A DNA stretch of 64,000 nucleotides from Acorus gramineus (GCA_030737835.1 CM060851.1:6809635-6873634); one strand, 5' to 3'; positions 1 through 11,731 are shown, numbered from the stretch's first letter. Translations and numbers: made by a program. The notes: generated by a model not told the origin, from the letters alone.

Positions 1-708
1 GACCACGTTCTGCCACCAAAAATAGATTCAATACTTCATCGACTCAGAGGTTTCAAACGGATGTCATTTGTACAGCGGAGTTAATATATAACACACTTTA
101 AAAAAAAAAAAAACACTAATGATTAAACTAGTGCGCCTACACGATACTGCCCCTGCTACAGCCAGTCCATTCAATCACCATTGATTCCTCCCCTGTAGTC
201 TCACTTTTATGCCAAAAAGAAAAAGAAAGAGCAGGTCGGCCCCTGTAGTGCACCTCCTCATCTCCTATAAATATATCTCAATTAAAATCTCAAAAATAGA
301 TTGCAATACATAGCCCATGTTACACATTCTTCTTATTTGAAATAATGCATATATGCAACTACTGCATAAAATGTGCACATATTAATTTTTTTAAATCACA
401 AAATCTTGTTTCTTATAAATGTCAAATAATATCTGGAGGGTAAATATGTCCATATGAAATATTATAACCCACCAACCACACTTTATCCACATCTTATTCT
501 ACCTCAACCAAACACTCCAACCTTTATTATTACGTTTCCCAACGAGAATAACTGAAAACACATCCAAACAGAAAATCACTTATTCCATTAAAAAAATTAT
601 CTATTTCTGGAATAGACATAAATATCAGAATAGCTTATGTTTCTATCCAAACGGCCCCTACACGTATAACTCAGTCCTTCACATATAGTTATTATATCTC
701 AAATCAAT
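1..708. other. AT-rich spacer, no gene seen
   Basis: No credible coding region on either strand. Around 640-660 the sequence reads like the right end of a 'CCAAACGGCCCC' type MITE, but I could not find a matching left end, so it is not called as an element. Confidence 0.5.
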
Positions 709-711
709 TAA

Positions 712-883
712 GGGTGCGTTTGGATATGAGGTTGAAACTATGAGATTCTTAAAATCTTATGTTTCAAACTCAGCTTTTAAAAAGCTATGTTTTATTACGT
801 TGAAAAATGTGTTTGGATTTAAGTTTCAAAATTTTTAGCTTTTCAAATGCAGAATCTACCTAAACTTATATCCAAATGGACCA
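712..883. mobile_element. MITE with TAA target duplication (PIF/Harbinger-like)
   Basis: A 172-bp element. The left end reads GGGTGCGTTTGGATATGAG. The reverse complement of the right end reads TGGTCCATTTGGATATAAG, an imperfect terminal inverted repeat. It is flanked by TAA at 709-711 and TAA at 884-886. Short length, AT-rich non-coding interior and a TAA duplication are the known signature of Tourist/PIF-Harbinger MITEs. Confidence 0.7.
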
Positions 884-1029
884 TAAGAAAAACACAATAA
901 GATTTTTCTTCCAACTGTATGCTGCATCAGCCAGGCATGTATATTACTTTAAAAAAAATTGAAATATGTTGAGACTACGAAAATAACTCCATGAATTACT
1001 GTCATAACATTTTTTTCTACGTAATATCG

Positions 1030-1090
1030 ATTCATGGTTCTCATCCCACACCGCAGAAGCTCCTGACTTCTTCGAGAACTTGCTCTTCAT
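1030..1090 (-). pseudogene. Fragment of the last exon of the split-barrel protein gene
   Basis: About 60 bp match the 3' end of the final exon of the gene at 14479-20855 (compare 14470-14530). Read on the minus strand it gives EEQVLEEVRSFCGVG followed by the same TGA stop, against EEQVLEEVRSFSGVG in the intact gene. Nothing recognisable extends beyond this block. It is a relic of a duplicated copy or a transposed gene piece, separated from its parent by MULE-1 and the HSP70 pseudogene. Confidence 0.7.
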
Positions 1091-3400
1091 GGACTTCAAA
1101 AATAATTCAGAGATTCTTTAGAGGACCCATAATTAAGTTCCCTAAAATGTATTTTGAAAAGTAAAGCTACAGAACTTTCCGATTTAACTTTAATTCAAGC
1201 TTTAAAAAAGTAAGCTGCTCCCTCGTCCGGTAAGAATAAAAAATAAATGAAAGCACATTATAGTTTCATTGTTTCCTCCTTCCTAAGAATCTCCTGACCT
1301 TAATTCAGATCTACGAATCAATGGCTTGGAAGTTAGCAGGACCGGCGATCAGGATCGATCTTGGGACGACCTACTTATGTACACTCTCCAAATGAAGTGC
1401 ATGATGTTATATAAAATTAAATATATATTTAAATACATTAATATATTTTTTTTCAAGTGAAAAAAATAAATAAAAAATTTGCACCATATATAATGATAGA
1501 AACCTATACACTATGATCACGTAGTATATACTACGTCATCATAGCGTATGAGACTGTAAAACAGACTGTAAAATAGACTGCGTGTATCAGCGCTCATCAC
1601 TATAGATATGTGGTTTCTGCTTCTGGTTTTGTGTTGTCTGAGTGTTTTATTATCGAGCTTTGATACACCCAGTTCTAAAAATCACCTGAATAATTATCAT
1701 CAAGTAGCTTATGCCGAGGCAAATCTAACTATGGTCAATTAGTTAGCACCTCCCCTCTCCCTAAATGAGGTCATGGTATCATATACAAGGAGCATCATTT
1801 TTTTTTTGGAAAAAGTAGCTTATGTGGAGGGCATATATACACGAACGAAAATCCATGAAAGGGAATATGAGCTCAAAGAAAAAGTTAATGATATTAAAGA
1901 AAACAATACCCGAGTGCCAAAACAGACCAATAAAAATAGCCTCACTTTTAATTGATATTTTATATAAATAAAAATTTTTTTATTTATAACATAAATAAAT
2001 TTGTATCGCCTACATGGAATAACTCTATTGGATCTCACTTTTTGGGGAGATGCCATAGAGGGGTACAATTTAGACTGGTTAAATTTGACCCAATCTAACA
2101 TTGGGATGAGTTTAGGTTGGAGTTTTTGTGTTTGGATTCAACTTGAACCTTAACCTGGGCAAATCCAAATCTAATTGGATTTGATTTGGTAACCGAATTA
2201 ATATGAACTCAAAATAAGATATAATAAATTTAGATGTTCTAAGTCAGATTTTATTTTATTTTTTTAATTTGTGAGATAAAATTTAAAGTTTTCAAATTCT
2301 TTTTTTAAAAAATTATCACTCTATAGTTTCATCTCTTTGTTCTATAAATAAAAATATTTCACATTTTCATCTTTCTTATTTTTTTTTAATGTGGAGTATT
2401 TACTCATGTAAAATTCTAAAATAACACAATTTTAAGTTAAATTTAAACTCAATCTAACACAAATCAAACTTGAACCCAAACCACACAAGCGGGTTGGATT
2501 CTGGTTGAGCTTCTCAGGTTTAAATGTCATGTTGGTTTGGTTTCCTTCAACTTCGAGTTGGGTTCAAAATGAGCTTTTCTGGTTAAGTATCCTATTGGGT
2601 TGAGCTTGGATTGACTTCCTTCAACAACTTTGAGTTGGATTCGGGTTGAGTTCTAAACAGACCAAATCCACTCAAATTACAACCAAAATGCCATGGTATG
2701 TGTGTTTAATAGAGGTCTTTGTGCACACCAATTATAAAATGCTACGTAGGGAGTGCAAGGTTGTTTTAGTTGTGTATATGCGGGTTTTTTTTTATAAATA
2801 TATAAAATAAATAGGTGCTATTTGTGGAAAATGGTTTTGGATCTATGCCATGATTTTCTTATATTAATTAAGTCTCTGATAATATCTTCTTCTTCTTCTT
2901 CTTTAAATCATCTGGCTTTTCTTTTGTTCGGTTTTATGTTGTTTTATTAGAGGGACATCTATTCCATCTTTTGGTATTAATCTATGTTGGAGGCGATAAC
3001 AATTATAGTTTCATAGAGGACGCCACTATTATCTAGTTTATTGCAAGAGCGACGTTAGAAATAGTTTATGTATCAATATTATTTTTGCATAATGGGAAGT
3101 GGTGGCAGTGAATCATCTGGTTGATTTACGATTTGCTGAAAATTGAGCTACACATCTATTTGGATTGGATAAAACCTTATAACTTCATTTAGTTTTTGTA
3201 CTATATATTAATTCCTGCTCATTTTATTATTTTCTTCTCTCAGTATGTTATATATATGTTGCTTTGCTTCTTCTTTTCTTAAATTATTAACTATTTCATG
3301 CATGTCTAAAAATTCTCTCTTTTTATTTCCTCAGCTGTCTATGTGATCTTCTCATATGCATATCATAAGTTAGAATTAAAAATGCCTGATTGTTCACATC
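1091..3400. other. Intergenic, repeat-rich, no gene supported
   Basis: No gene supported. From about 2040 to 2690 there are imperfect repeats of phrases such as GGGTTGGATT, GTTGAGCTT and CCTTCAAC on an AT-rich background, which looks like a decayed non-autonomous transposon of unknown class. A (CTT)n microsatellite lies near 2887-2902. The short open frames at 1773-2101 have no family signature. Confidence 0.45.
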
Positions 3401-4320
3401 ATTCTAGAGAAAGCACAAAAAAGACATCAGCGGCGACCCAAGGGCTCTTAGGAGGCTCAGGACATGCATCACGTGAGAGGGCGAAGAGGACCCACCCTCT
3501 CTTCCACTGCCCAAACCATGATCGAGATTGATTCCCCGTACAAAGGCATTGATTTCTGCACCACCATCACCCGTGCGAGGTTCGAGGAGCTGAACATGGA
3601 CCTCTTCAGGAAGTGCATGGAACCAGTGGACAAGTGTTTGAGTTGTGCGAAGAGGATGGACAAGAGCAGCATATCCATACATGCATGATGTCGTCCTCGT
3701 CGGTGGATCCAGCAGCTCCTACAAGAGTTCTTCAATGGGAAGAAGGAACTCTGCAAGAGCATGCATCATGACCGTGTTGATCCCCAAAAACACCGTCACC
3801 CCCTTCAGGAAGGAGCATGTCTTCTCCACCACCTCCGATGATAAACCTCACCATCCAGGTCTACGAGGGTGAGAGGGGCCGAGCCCAGGACAACAACCCG
3901 TTGGGCAAGTTCGAGCTCTCCGGCATCTCTCCCGCTCCCCGTGGTACTGTTGTTCCCCAGATTATTATTGTCTGCTTTGACACGGACAGGGACGGGTATC
4001 TTGGCCGTCTCAGCAGCCAAGAACAAGACATCCGGGGAGAAGATCACCATCACCAGCGACAAAGGGAGGCTGAGCGAGGAGGAGATGGAGAGGATGGTTG
4101 AGAAGGCGGAGAAGTACAAGTTGGAGGATGAGAGGAACAAGAAGAAGGTGGAGGCGAAAGAGCGCGCTTGAAGAATACGCGTACAAGATGATGAATAATA
4201 CGATCGACCAGCTGATGCAGTGGCTGGAGAGCAATCAGATGGCGGAGGTGGAGGAATGTGAGGAGAAGATGAAGGAGTTGGAGAGCATCTGCAGCCCCAT
4301 TCGACGCCCCCCGACATTGA
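3400..4320 (+). pseudogene. HSP70 pseudogene (C-terminal half, many breaks)
   Basis: Three frames read in turn give unmistakable cytosolic HSP70 blocks in the right order. They are the KKDISG-P-ALRRLR region, the [21 protein letters not shown] block, DVVLVGGS, the VLIPKNT segment, [30 protein letters not shown], then [30 protein letters not shown], and finally AMQWL-like and [14 protein letters not shown]. The N-terminal half is missing. Internal pieces are lost, including the end of the ATPase domain after VGGSS and part of the C-terminal helical lid after NTID, and frameshifts occur near 3640, 3820, 4000 and 4165. No EEVD tail is seen; a run of T follows at 4351-4371. It cannot make a chaperone. 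MULE-1 inserted about 140 bp downstream. Confidence 0.93.
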
Positions 4321-4458
4321 TGAAGCAGTCGGAAAACTCGAATTTGCGTGTTTTTTTTTTTTTTTTTTTTTTGAATGCGGTTTTCATGTATATTTGGTTT
4401 TTGAATATTGATTTAATGGAAAATCTATGGATTTTATGATATATACTACAGGGTTCGG

Positions 4459-5480
4459 AGACTCTGTGGAGTATCCACAGAGAAACCCTGTGTAACTCGG
4501 GTGGATGGGCGACGCGTGTAAAATGGATCACGTGATCTCATGTGAACGACTTGTCAAAACAGTGACGCCGTTAGCACCTAATTCGAATTCATTTTCCCCA
4601 TCTCTCTGTGGTTTCCCCTCTCCCATCGTCACAGAGTCTCCCTCGCCGATCTCCGCCACCTCGTGTCGTGTCTCCCTCACCGAAGCCCCGCCGCACCCTC
4701 GCCGATCTCCGCCACCTCGTGTCGTGTCTCCCTCACCGAAGCCCCGCCGCACCCTCGCCGATCTCCCGTGGTCCTACAGCCACCTCGTGAGTTTCTCATT
4801 TTTTTTATTTTTTGTAATTTGAATGTAGTTCTGTCTTGATTGTTTAGGTTCTGATATGGATTTCTGTGGTTTTCATTTGATTATTTGAATGGGTTTGTTT
4901 CATATATGGATTTGAGTAGATTTGATTTGTTATTTGAATGGGTTTGTTTCAGATATGGGGTTTGAGTGGATTTGATTATGTTATCTGAATGGGTTAGTTT
5001 CAGATATGGGTTTGAGTGGATTTCATTTCCAACACTTCAAAATCCTACTGTTTTTTTTTTTTTTTTGTGGATAAAGCCCCTGTATGACCTTTTCTTTCTT
5101 TCTTTCTTTGGGGTTTTTTTTTTTTTTTTTTTTTTGCATCAAACCCATATTTGAAGTCCTGGTAGTTCAATGAGAATGTATATATAATGTATAAAAAAAA
5201 GTTGTGACTTCTACCTTTAACTCAACACAATAATGAAATTAAGCTCCTAAGTATCTAGCAACTCAGAAATTTTTTTAAATCCCATACTGACCGACTACAA
5301 ACTCTACTACGGTGTGGGGAGTGATATAATGGATTGTATATATTCAGAATGAAATATACTGCTTCTGTGGGAAATTTTTAAGGGAAATATGCATATGTGC
5401 ACAAATTTTTAAAACCATGATAAGTTGCTTGTGATCCATACATATTTAGTCATCTTGTGTTGTTGTCTTGTAAATCCTTT
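4459..5480 (+). repeat. MULE-1 left terminal inverted repeat
   Basis: Matches the reverse complement of 11732-12747 up to about AAATCCTTT at 5480. Inside, near 4640-4790, a GC-rich ~56-bp unit containing CTCACCGAAGCCCCGCCGCA is tandemly repeated. The right TIR has the same block but with a longer unit that includes GTGGTCCTACAGCCACCTCG. The region also contains the presumed promoter, 5'UTR and intron of the transposase: an acceptor-like TATAG lies just upstream of its ATG at 5547. Confidence 0.9.
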
Positions 5481-7004
5481 CCTTCCAGTTGTCTTGTTAA
5501 ATGTTCTAAATTATGTTTTCTTCTTATAGGTGAACACTGAGTTGTTATGGAAGGAGACAATGAGATTGTGGGTGAATGTAGCTATAATGGTATACCTGAA
5601 GTTGGTATGGCATTTGATTCTGAAGATAGTGCCCATCAATTCTACAACACATATGCAAGGTCAATTGGATTTAGTATCCGAAAAAGTGATGCATTCAAGT
5701 CCAATGGCATAGTGAGAAAGAGAAAATTTTGTTGTTCTAAAGAAGGGAGGAAAGGGGTTGATAAGCGAAAAGTCTTGCACCCACAACCCGATACAAGAAC
5801 AGGATGTGAGGCACATATGATTATCTCTTATCAGTCTTCTGGTGCTTATCATGTCACTAAATTTGAACAAAACCATAATCATGATCTTGTATCAACCCCC
5901 TTGCGCCATAATTTGAGATCACATAGAAAAATAGAAAAGGCTCAAGCTGCTCAGGTTGATATCATAGATGGTTCAGGATTAGCACCAAAAGCAGTTATGG
6001 ATTTGATGAGTGGACAAGTTGGAGGTAAACAGAATCTTGGTTTTATTTTGAATGATGTAAAATCTTACCTGCGCACCAAAAGGGAAACAAGAATGGAGAA
6101 TGGAATTGCGGGTGCTCTTATTCAGTATTTCAAGAATAAGCAAAAGCAAAATCCGTCTTTCTTTCACTCAATGCAACTTGATGCCAATGAACAAATAACA
6201 AATGTGTTTTGGGCCGATGCTAGGTCTATCGTCGATTATGCACATTATGGTGATGTAATTTGCTTCGACACGACCTATCGTACAAATAATCATGGAAGAC
6301 CATTTGCACCATTCGTTGGGGTGAATAATCATCGGCAAACAATTATTTTTGGTGGTGCATTACTTTATGATGAGACAGCTGACTCATTTATTTGGTTGTT
6401 TGAAACTTTTCTTCAAGCAATGTCTGGGAGACATCCAAAGATTATTCTAACAGATCAATTAGGGGCGATGACCAAAGCTATTTCAGTGATTCTACCAAAT
6501 ACTTGTCATCGGTTATGTGTGTGGCACTTGACCCAAAATGCAACAAAGCATATTGGACATCTTTATGCCATTGAAGGTTTCAGAAGTTCCTTCTATGCTT
6601 GTATATTTGGGTACGAGACGGAGGAGGAGTTCCTAGCTGCTTGGAATAACATGCTTCAAAATTACAATCTTCAGGACAATAAATGGCTACAACAAACTTT
6701 TGCTGAGAAGGAGAAATGAGCTTTAGTGTATGGGAGAGACATATTTTGCGTAGACATGAAGAGTACACAACGAAGTGAAAGCTTCAATGCTCTTTTGAGA
6801 CGCTACTTGAACTCAAAGCATGATCCGCTACGTTTCTTTCAGCATTTTGATAGGGTTATGGATGACCGGCGTGAAAGTGAATTGAGTGCTGATTTCAAGA
6901 TGACGAATACTGTACCGGTAATTCCATATCACACTTTGATGGTGTCATGTGTTGCAAATGTTTATACACCAGAGATCCTTGAATTGTTTCAAGCAGAATA
7001 TGAC

Positions 7005-8590
7005 ACTACAACAAATTTGATTATTAGCTACGAACTTTTAGCTGCGAAATTAAGTTTCGTCGCTAAATGAAATTTTTACTTGCAAAAAAATATTTCGTAG
7101 CAAATGGTTTTACCTTTCTCCTACGAGCTACGATTTCGTAGCAAAATGTATATCTTTTCCTGCGAAATACCTATTTCGTAGTTAAAAAAGATAATTTTTA
7201 GCTACGAAATTACATTTTGTAGCAATAGATGGGCCTTTTAGCTACGACATAGATTTTCGTAGCGAAAGAAATGACTTTTAGCTGCGAAGTGCTTTTTTGT
7301 AGCAAAACAGTTGACTTTTAGCTGCGAAATTAAATTTCATAGCTAAATTTTTAGGGATTTTCAAAAGATTTTATTTGTTACAAAATCAAATTATGATCTA
7401 CATTGTATCACTATCAGACTGAGATCCTTTTGATTATAAATTCTTTTTATAATTTGATACCAAACATGAATAATAAAATTTGAACATTATTTATTATACT
7501 GGACAAAAAGCGATCAAGGTCCTTTTTTCATATATATATTTCTTTATTCAGATATGTATAAATGGAAAAAATGGATAAAGATAAAAATTAGTATATTTGA
7601 TATAGATATATACTTTATTTTTCACACTAGTCCATCATCGAATTAGTTGATTTGTTATATTAATTATGTTTGTAATTAAATATTTGGAAGGACATTTTAA
7701 TTTGGATTATGCATGTGCTTGACGAACTCTTTTCCAGATGACATTATGTAATTGATTGAAGTGTGTTGATATTAAAGTTGAGTATATTCATTTTGACATC
7801 ACGTACAATTCGTTTATTCTTGTATTTAATAAGCCCAATGTCTAATTAGATTTTTAGTTAACACTTATATATATAAAATGTATCTTTTTGGACATGAAAG
7901 TTATGATCCAGACTTTTCATTAGAATCTTAATTGCAGTACTATCACAACAATGTCAACAATACATCTCAGAAAAAAATTCATTCGCAACTATTAGACAAA
8001 AAAACATAATTAATTTACTAAAAAAGACTATAGAAAACCATACAACTTTAATAATATAAGAAAGTCATGTTTCGACAATTTCAATATTGGATATGTGGGG
8101 GTCCATGAATCATAGAGTGACAGAGAGGTCGTATTATAACATATGCTCATGTTAATAAAATATATGTTGCGATATAAGTTTTTTATATTTTTTATAAATG
8201 CATCCATAGAATTCATTTTTTTTATAAATATATCTCATTAGATTATGTATATTATTTTTAAAAAATTTAAAACACATATAAAATAAAATTAGGACTGAAA
8301 ATGAGGTTCTACAAAACAATAAAAATACCCAACCCGACTCGACTCGTTAGTGACCCAACCCGACTTGTTGATCGACCATTCTGAAGTAAAAAACCAATTT
8401 CATATTAGGGTTTGAAAACCCAAATTCACCTCACGTTCTCTCTCTACCTCTCCAAAATCGGTGGAGTCACGGACTCATGGCGATCACCATCGCCTCAGCC
8501 TCGCCGCCTCCTCAGTCAATCCGCCTTGCCGCCTCCATTCCTCTGCCTCGCCACCTTCGCCGAATCACCTTGCTGCGGGGATTGTGAAAG
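7005..8590. mobile_element. Insertion inside MULE-1 transposase, CACTA-like left end
   Basis: About 1.6 kb separates two parts of the transposase that are adjacent in relatives. The left edge reads CACTACAACAAATTTG, a typical En/Spm (CACTA) terminus, followed by the TAGCTACGAAAT palindrome array usual for CACTA subterminal regions. I could not find the expected matching right end (GTTGTAGTG), so the right border is approximate and the element may be truncated. The first bases could also be host codons (the frame reads Y-D-T-T-T-N). Positions 8410-8590 are GC-rich with a pyrimidine-rich leader and look like a piece of an unrelated 5'UTR or exon. Confidence 0.55.
7022..7345. repeat. Array of imperfect hairpin repeats
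   Basis: Five to six units of about 55-65 bp. Each pairs a TAGCTACGAAAT-like half with an ATTTCGTAGCTA-like half, so each can fold on itself. It lies just inside the CACTA-like end and is probably a transposase-binding subterminal array. Confidence 0.7.
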
Positions 8591-9534
8591 GTCTCATGGG
8601 GAGATGGGGAATGTGATAGAGTACAAAGTTCACAGAGACCGTGGCAATGAAAGAACCATTTTGTTTGATTCAGCTACTGAAATGGTTACCTGTAGCTGCA
8701 ACTAATTTGAATTTATGGGTATCCAATGTTGCCATGTTCTAAAAGTTCTTGATCACAGAAACATCAAATTTCTTCCACCACAATATAGCTTGAAGAGGTT
8801 GACAAGAGATGCAAAATCTGGTGTGGTGCATGATATTTGTTCTTCTTCAATACAGGTTGATATGTGTTTATTATATTGATTGAAAAATGTTATGAGTTGA
8901 TTGTATGATTTTATTGTAAAGTTATGTATTCTTCTTCATTACAGGTTGACTCTATTTCTGAATTGGGAAGGCGTTTTCAAGAATTAAGTCACGGTCTCAT
9001 TCAAGTGGCATCCAAGGGAGCTGAAACACACCATTCAACATACCTACTTAAACGCCGCACAAATGATTTAATGAAGGAGGTTGAGGAAGATTTGAGAAAA
9101 TCATCTCAAAATTGTCAAGATGATAATGTGCAAGATGAGGTGGATAGCATTTCGAATGTCGAGGCTGCTAAAGGCTTCAAAAGAAGAGGAAAGAAGACTG
9201 TGGGAGGGAAGCCTCAAAAAAGATGGATCGGTGTGTTGGAGAAGAGATCACGAGGTCAAAGCTCTCAAACTCAACATGCGTCCCACAATGCCATTGAGAG
9301 CCCTCAACCCTTTGCGCCAACGGTTGGGAACTACAATAGTAGTCAAGGAATGACTTCAATGACTCAATTGCTTCAGGTATATTCGTATGTAAAATACATT
9401 TTAAATATTTTTTTACTTTTCCAAATGGTCATTAATATATACATAAATATATGTAGGCACAAGAATCCCTTTTTTATCCTACTCAAATGAGTCAAGCGTC
9501 AAATTTTTCTGAAGAATGGAGGAGCACAGATTAA

Positions 9535-11039
9535 TATTACTGGTACTCAGGGTAGTAAAAACTCAAGCAAATGTAAGTAGAGTAGAGTAGAGTTAGTGTT
9601 GTGGAGTTTTTAATCAAACATTATATTGTGTGTGTTGAATACTTTGAAGTTCTACTTGATATTTAAGTGTTCAAAACTGAATGATGCACTTGTTGTGTTA
9701 TGTTTGAAAAAATGCATTTCTACTAGTAGTTTGGTATTTGAAATGTGCATTTCTATTGATATTTTTATGCCAGGTCATATGGATTGCATTCTATTCATTG
9801 AGGAAGACAGTTATGGTCTGATGGTGGAGACTATTCATTTAATATCTAGCATAGATGATGGTGGAGACTATTGTATTGGGTTTTATTTATGGAATTTTAA
9901 TGTGCTGATATATGTTAGTTAGTCTTGTGACACTCAATATCATTTTTTTATCACTGTTTTATGATTTTATCATGTTGTTTTTCCAAGGTTCATTGGTCTG
10001 TGTTCTTTAAAGATTTTGGAATTTAAAGTGTGTTTGCTACTATACTGGTTATATGCAATTTATTCATTTTCAGCGTATTCGGACACCTCAGTCATTTGTG
10101 AGTACATGATAAGTTATAATTTATTTGTCAGACATTGTTCAGGAAGAATTATTGATATTTAACTAAAAGACAGTATTTCATGTAGGATCTCAGTTGAGCA
10201 CCATGAGCTGGATACATAGATGGCACTATTCTATTCCACTTTCTTTGATGCCAGAGAAACAGCAACTACTCAATTTAGCATTACCAAATTTGAAGAATTG
10301 CTATTTGGTCTAAATTTGGACTCCTTACAGTTAACAAAAATTACATTTGGTTCCATGTTTGCTGTTTGTTACACAGTTATGGTCTGTGAGAATGTTGTAT
10401 ATGCTTTTTCTTCCAAAGGTGTCTCCTTTATATTTGATGATGTGCACATTAAAGCATGGGGAAGCCTTGTAACAAGGATGGGGAATACTCTATTTTATAA
10501 CAATGACAAGGCTTATGGGATCACAAGTATGCTCCAAGACATGAATCATATAAGGTTGGAGTCATTTTTTAAGTGGAAAAACAGTCCAGTCTCCCCAGTC
10601 CAGTCCAGTCCAGTCTATTTTATGACAATGAGAAGGCTCCCCAGTCCAATCTAATCCAGTCCAGTCCAAGCAATTCAAACCAAGCAACCAAGATCCACTT
10701 CTTCAAGCTACCCAGTCCAATCTAGGCATTCCAAACCAATGCAGTGTAGTCCCAATCCAGGTCTGACAATGAACCAAGTTTAGTCTGCCATTCCCAAACC
10801 AATAAGCTTAGTAACACATTCACCACAACTAATACCCAGTCCCTGTCACCAATTCACCAAATAACAATAATTTCCATTCGTCTCAAAATTTTCATTGGTT
10901 AAACATAGCTAATTGAACATCCAACAAAAATTTTCACCAAATAACAACAATTCACCAAATAACGACAATTTTCATTGATTGAACATAGCTATTTGAACAT
11001 CCAACAACAACATAAACATCATTGAAGATGCATTCGTCT
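9535..11039. other. Non-coding part of MULE-1 between its two genes
   Basis: 3' sequence of the transposase followed by spacer. Between about 10575 and 10765 the pentamer CCAGT/CAGTC is repeated irregularly. A 144-codon open frame at 10220-10654 runs into this repeat and has no family signature, so I do not call it a gene. Copies of AATTTTCACCAAATAACAAC-like phrases occur near 10860-10960. Confidence 0.55.
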
Positions 11040-11570
11040 CTAACATATTGCTTTGATACATTGAATAACCAAGAGACCAATTAAGCACCACATAATCACT
11101 ATCAGCCTATTGTTCATCATCTTCAAATACTTTTTCATGGTCTCTTCATGGTTTTCTAGTTGAAACTTCAATTCAACAATTGGATCATCCGTGTCATCGA
11201 TCCATTCAAAAAATCGACAGTCTTGAGGAGTCTACATAGGAAAAAATGACAAACAAAAAAAGAATGTTTATTAGATCTCACTCATTAGTAATGAAAAACT
11301 TGAAAATCATTGAAATCAATTAACTCACCCTGTTAAAAGGACAACAATAAAATCTCCGACCTTTACTATGTTCTTGACGAGAAGTATAAATCGGACATTC
11401 GCCTTTCTTACAACGACATTCACGTGGCCGAATATGCGCGGGAAGTGGCCTAACATTTGAATTACGTAGGCTATTGACCTGTTGTGAAAAATTAGCTAAG
11501 AAAATTCATTCATTCATACATTCCATCAAAACTTGGTATACAAAAGGTAAACACTTACACTTTCTGACAT
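11040..11570 (-). CDS. MULE-1 accessory gene: GRF zinc finger protein with C-terminal hydrophobic anchor
   Basis: Three exons rebuilt from GT/AG borders: 11559-11570, 11329-11478 and 11040-11231, giving 117 aa (4+50+63) with no stop. A tiny first exon encodes MSES. Exon 2 carries PRECRCKKGECPIYTSRQEH then GRRFYCCPFNR. Exon 3 opens TPQDCRFFEWID. The C-x-C, R-F-Y-x-C and C-x-F-F-x-W pattern is that of GRF-type zinc fingers, a nucleic-acid-binding fold known in NEIL3, TOP3A and APE2-type proteins. A charged helix-prone stretch (ELKFQLENHEETMKKYLKM) and a hydrophobic tail (LIVIMWCLIGLLVIQCI) follow. The gene is convergent to the transposase and ends ~1.5 kb from it, like mudrB in MuDR. The tiny first exon is the least certain part. 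Function is unknown; a role in transposition or anti-silencing is inference. Confidence 0.8.
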
Positions 11571-11731
11571 AGTTGCTTGGAAGCCTCAAAAGAGAAAATG
11601 GAAGTCTTTGATTGCAAGTGATAGAGCACAATGCTTTCAATTTAGCTTGGAACAGTAGGATTATAACATGAAGCAGAAGATGGTGCTGTTAGAAAAAAAA
11701 AAAACCTATGTGATGAAGATTGAAAATACTG

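Larger units (their letters stand above)
5547..9534 (+). pseudogene. MULE-1 transposase, FAR1/FRS type, disabled
   Basis: DDE transposase of the MULE family. Segment 5547-7004 encodes a FAR1-type zinc DNA-binding region (residues ~30-115, ending QNHNHDL) and the MULE core, with catalytic D241 in CFDTTYRT, D303 in ILTDQ, CVWH at 324-327 and the E region RSESFNALLRRY. The reading frame is cut by TGA at 6717-6719, where the family has Trp before ALVYGRD. After an insertion (7005 to ~8590) the frame resumes with EYKV and the SWIM zinc finger [18 protein letters not shown], broken by TAA at 8703-8705. Likely introns are 8856-8944 and 9377-9456, giving a basic tail that ends WRSTD at 9532-9534. Two stops and one insertion make it non-functional. 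Confidence 0.9.

Noticed and set aside
1773..2101. Overlapping 60-93-codon frames on both strands
   Set aside because: AT-rich chance frames with no splice partners or motifs.
3805..4317. 170-codon open frame on minus
   Set aside because: Antisense to the HSP70 pseudogene; low-complexity Ser/Pro-rich, with no family signature.
7005..8590. Complete CACTA transposon
   Set aside because: No right terminus or 3-bp duplication could be found, so only a CACTA-like left end is claimed.
10220..10654. 144-codon frame in MULE-1
   Set aside because: No recognisable motif, runs into a CCAGT repeat, and no matching sequence in the second MULE.
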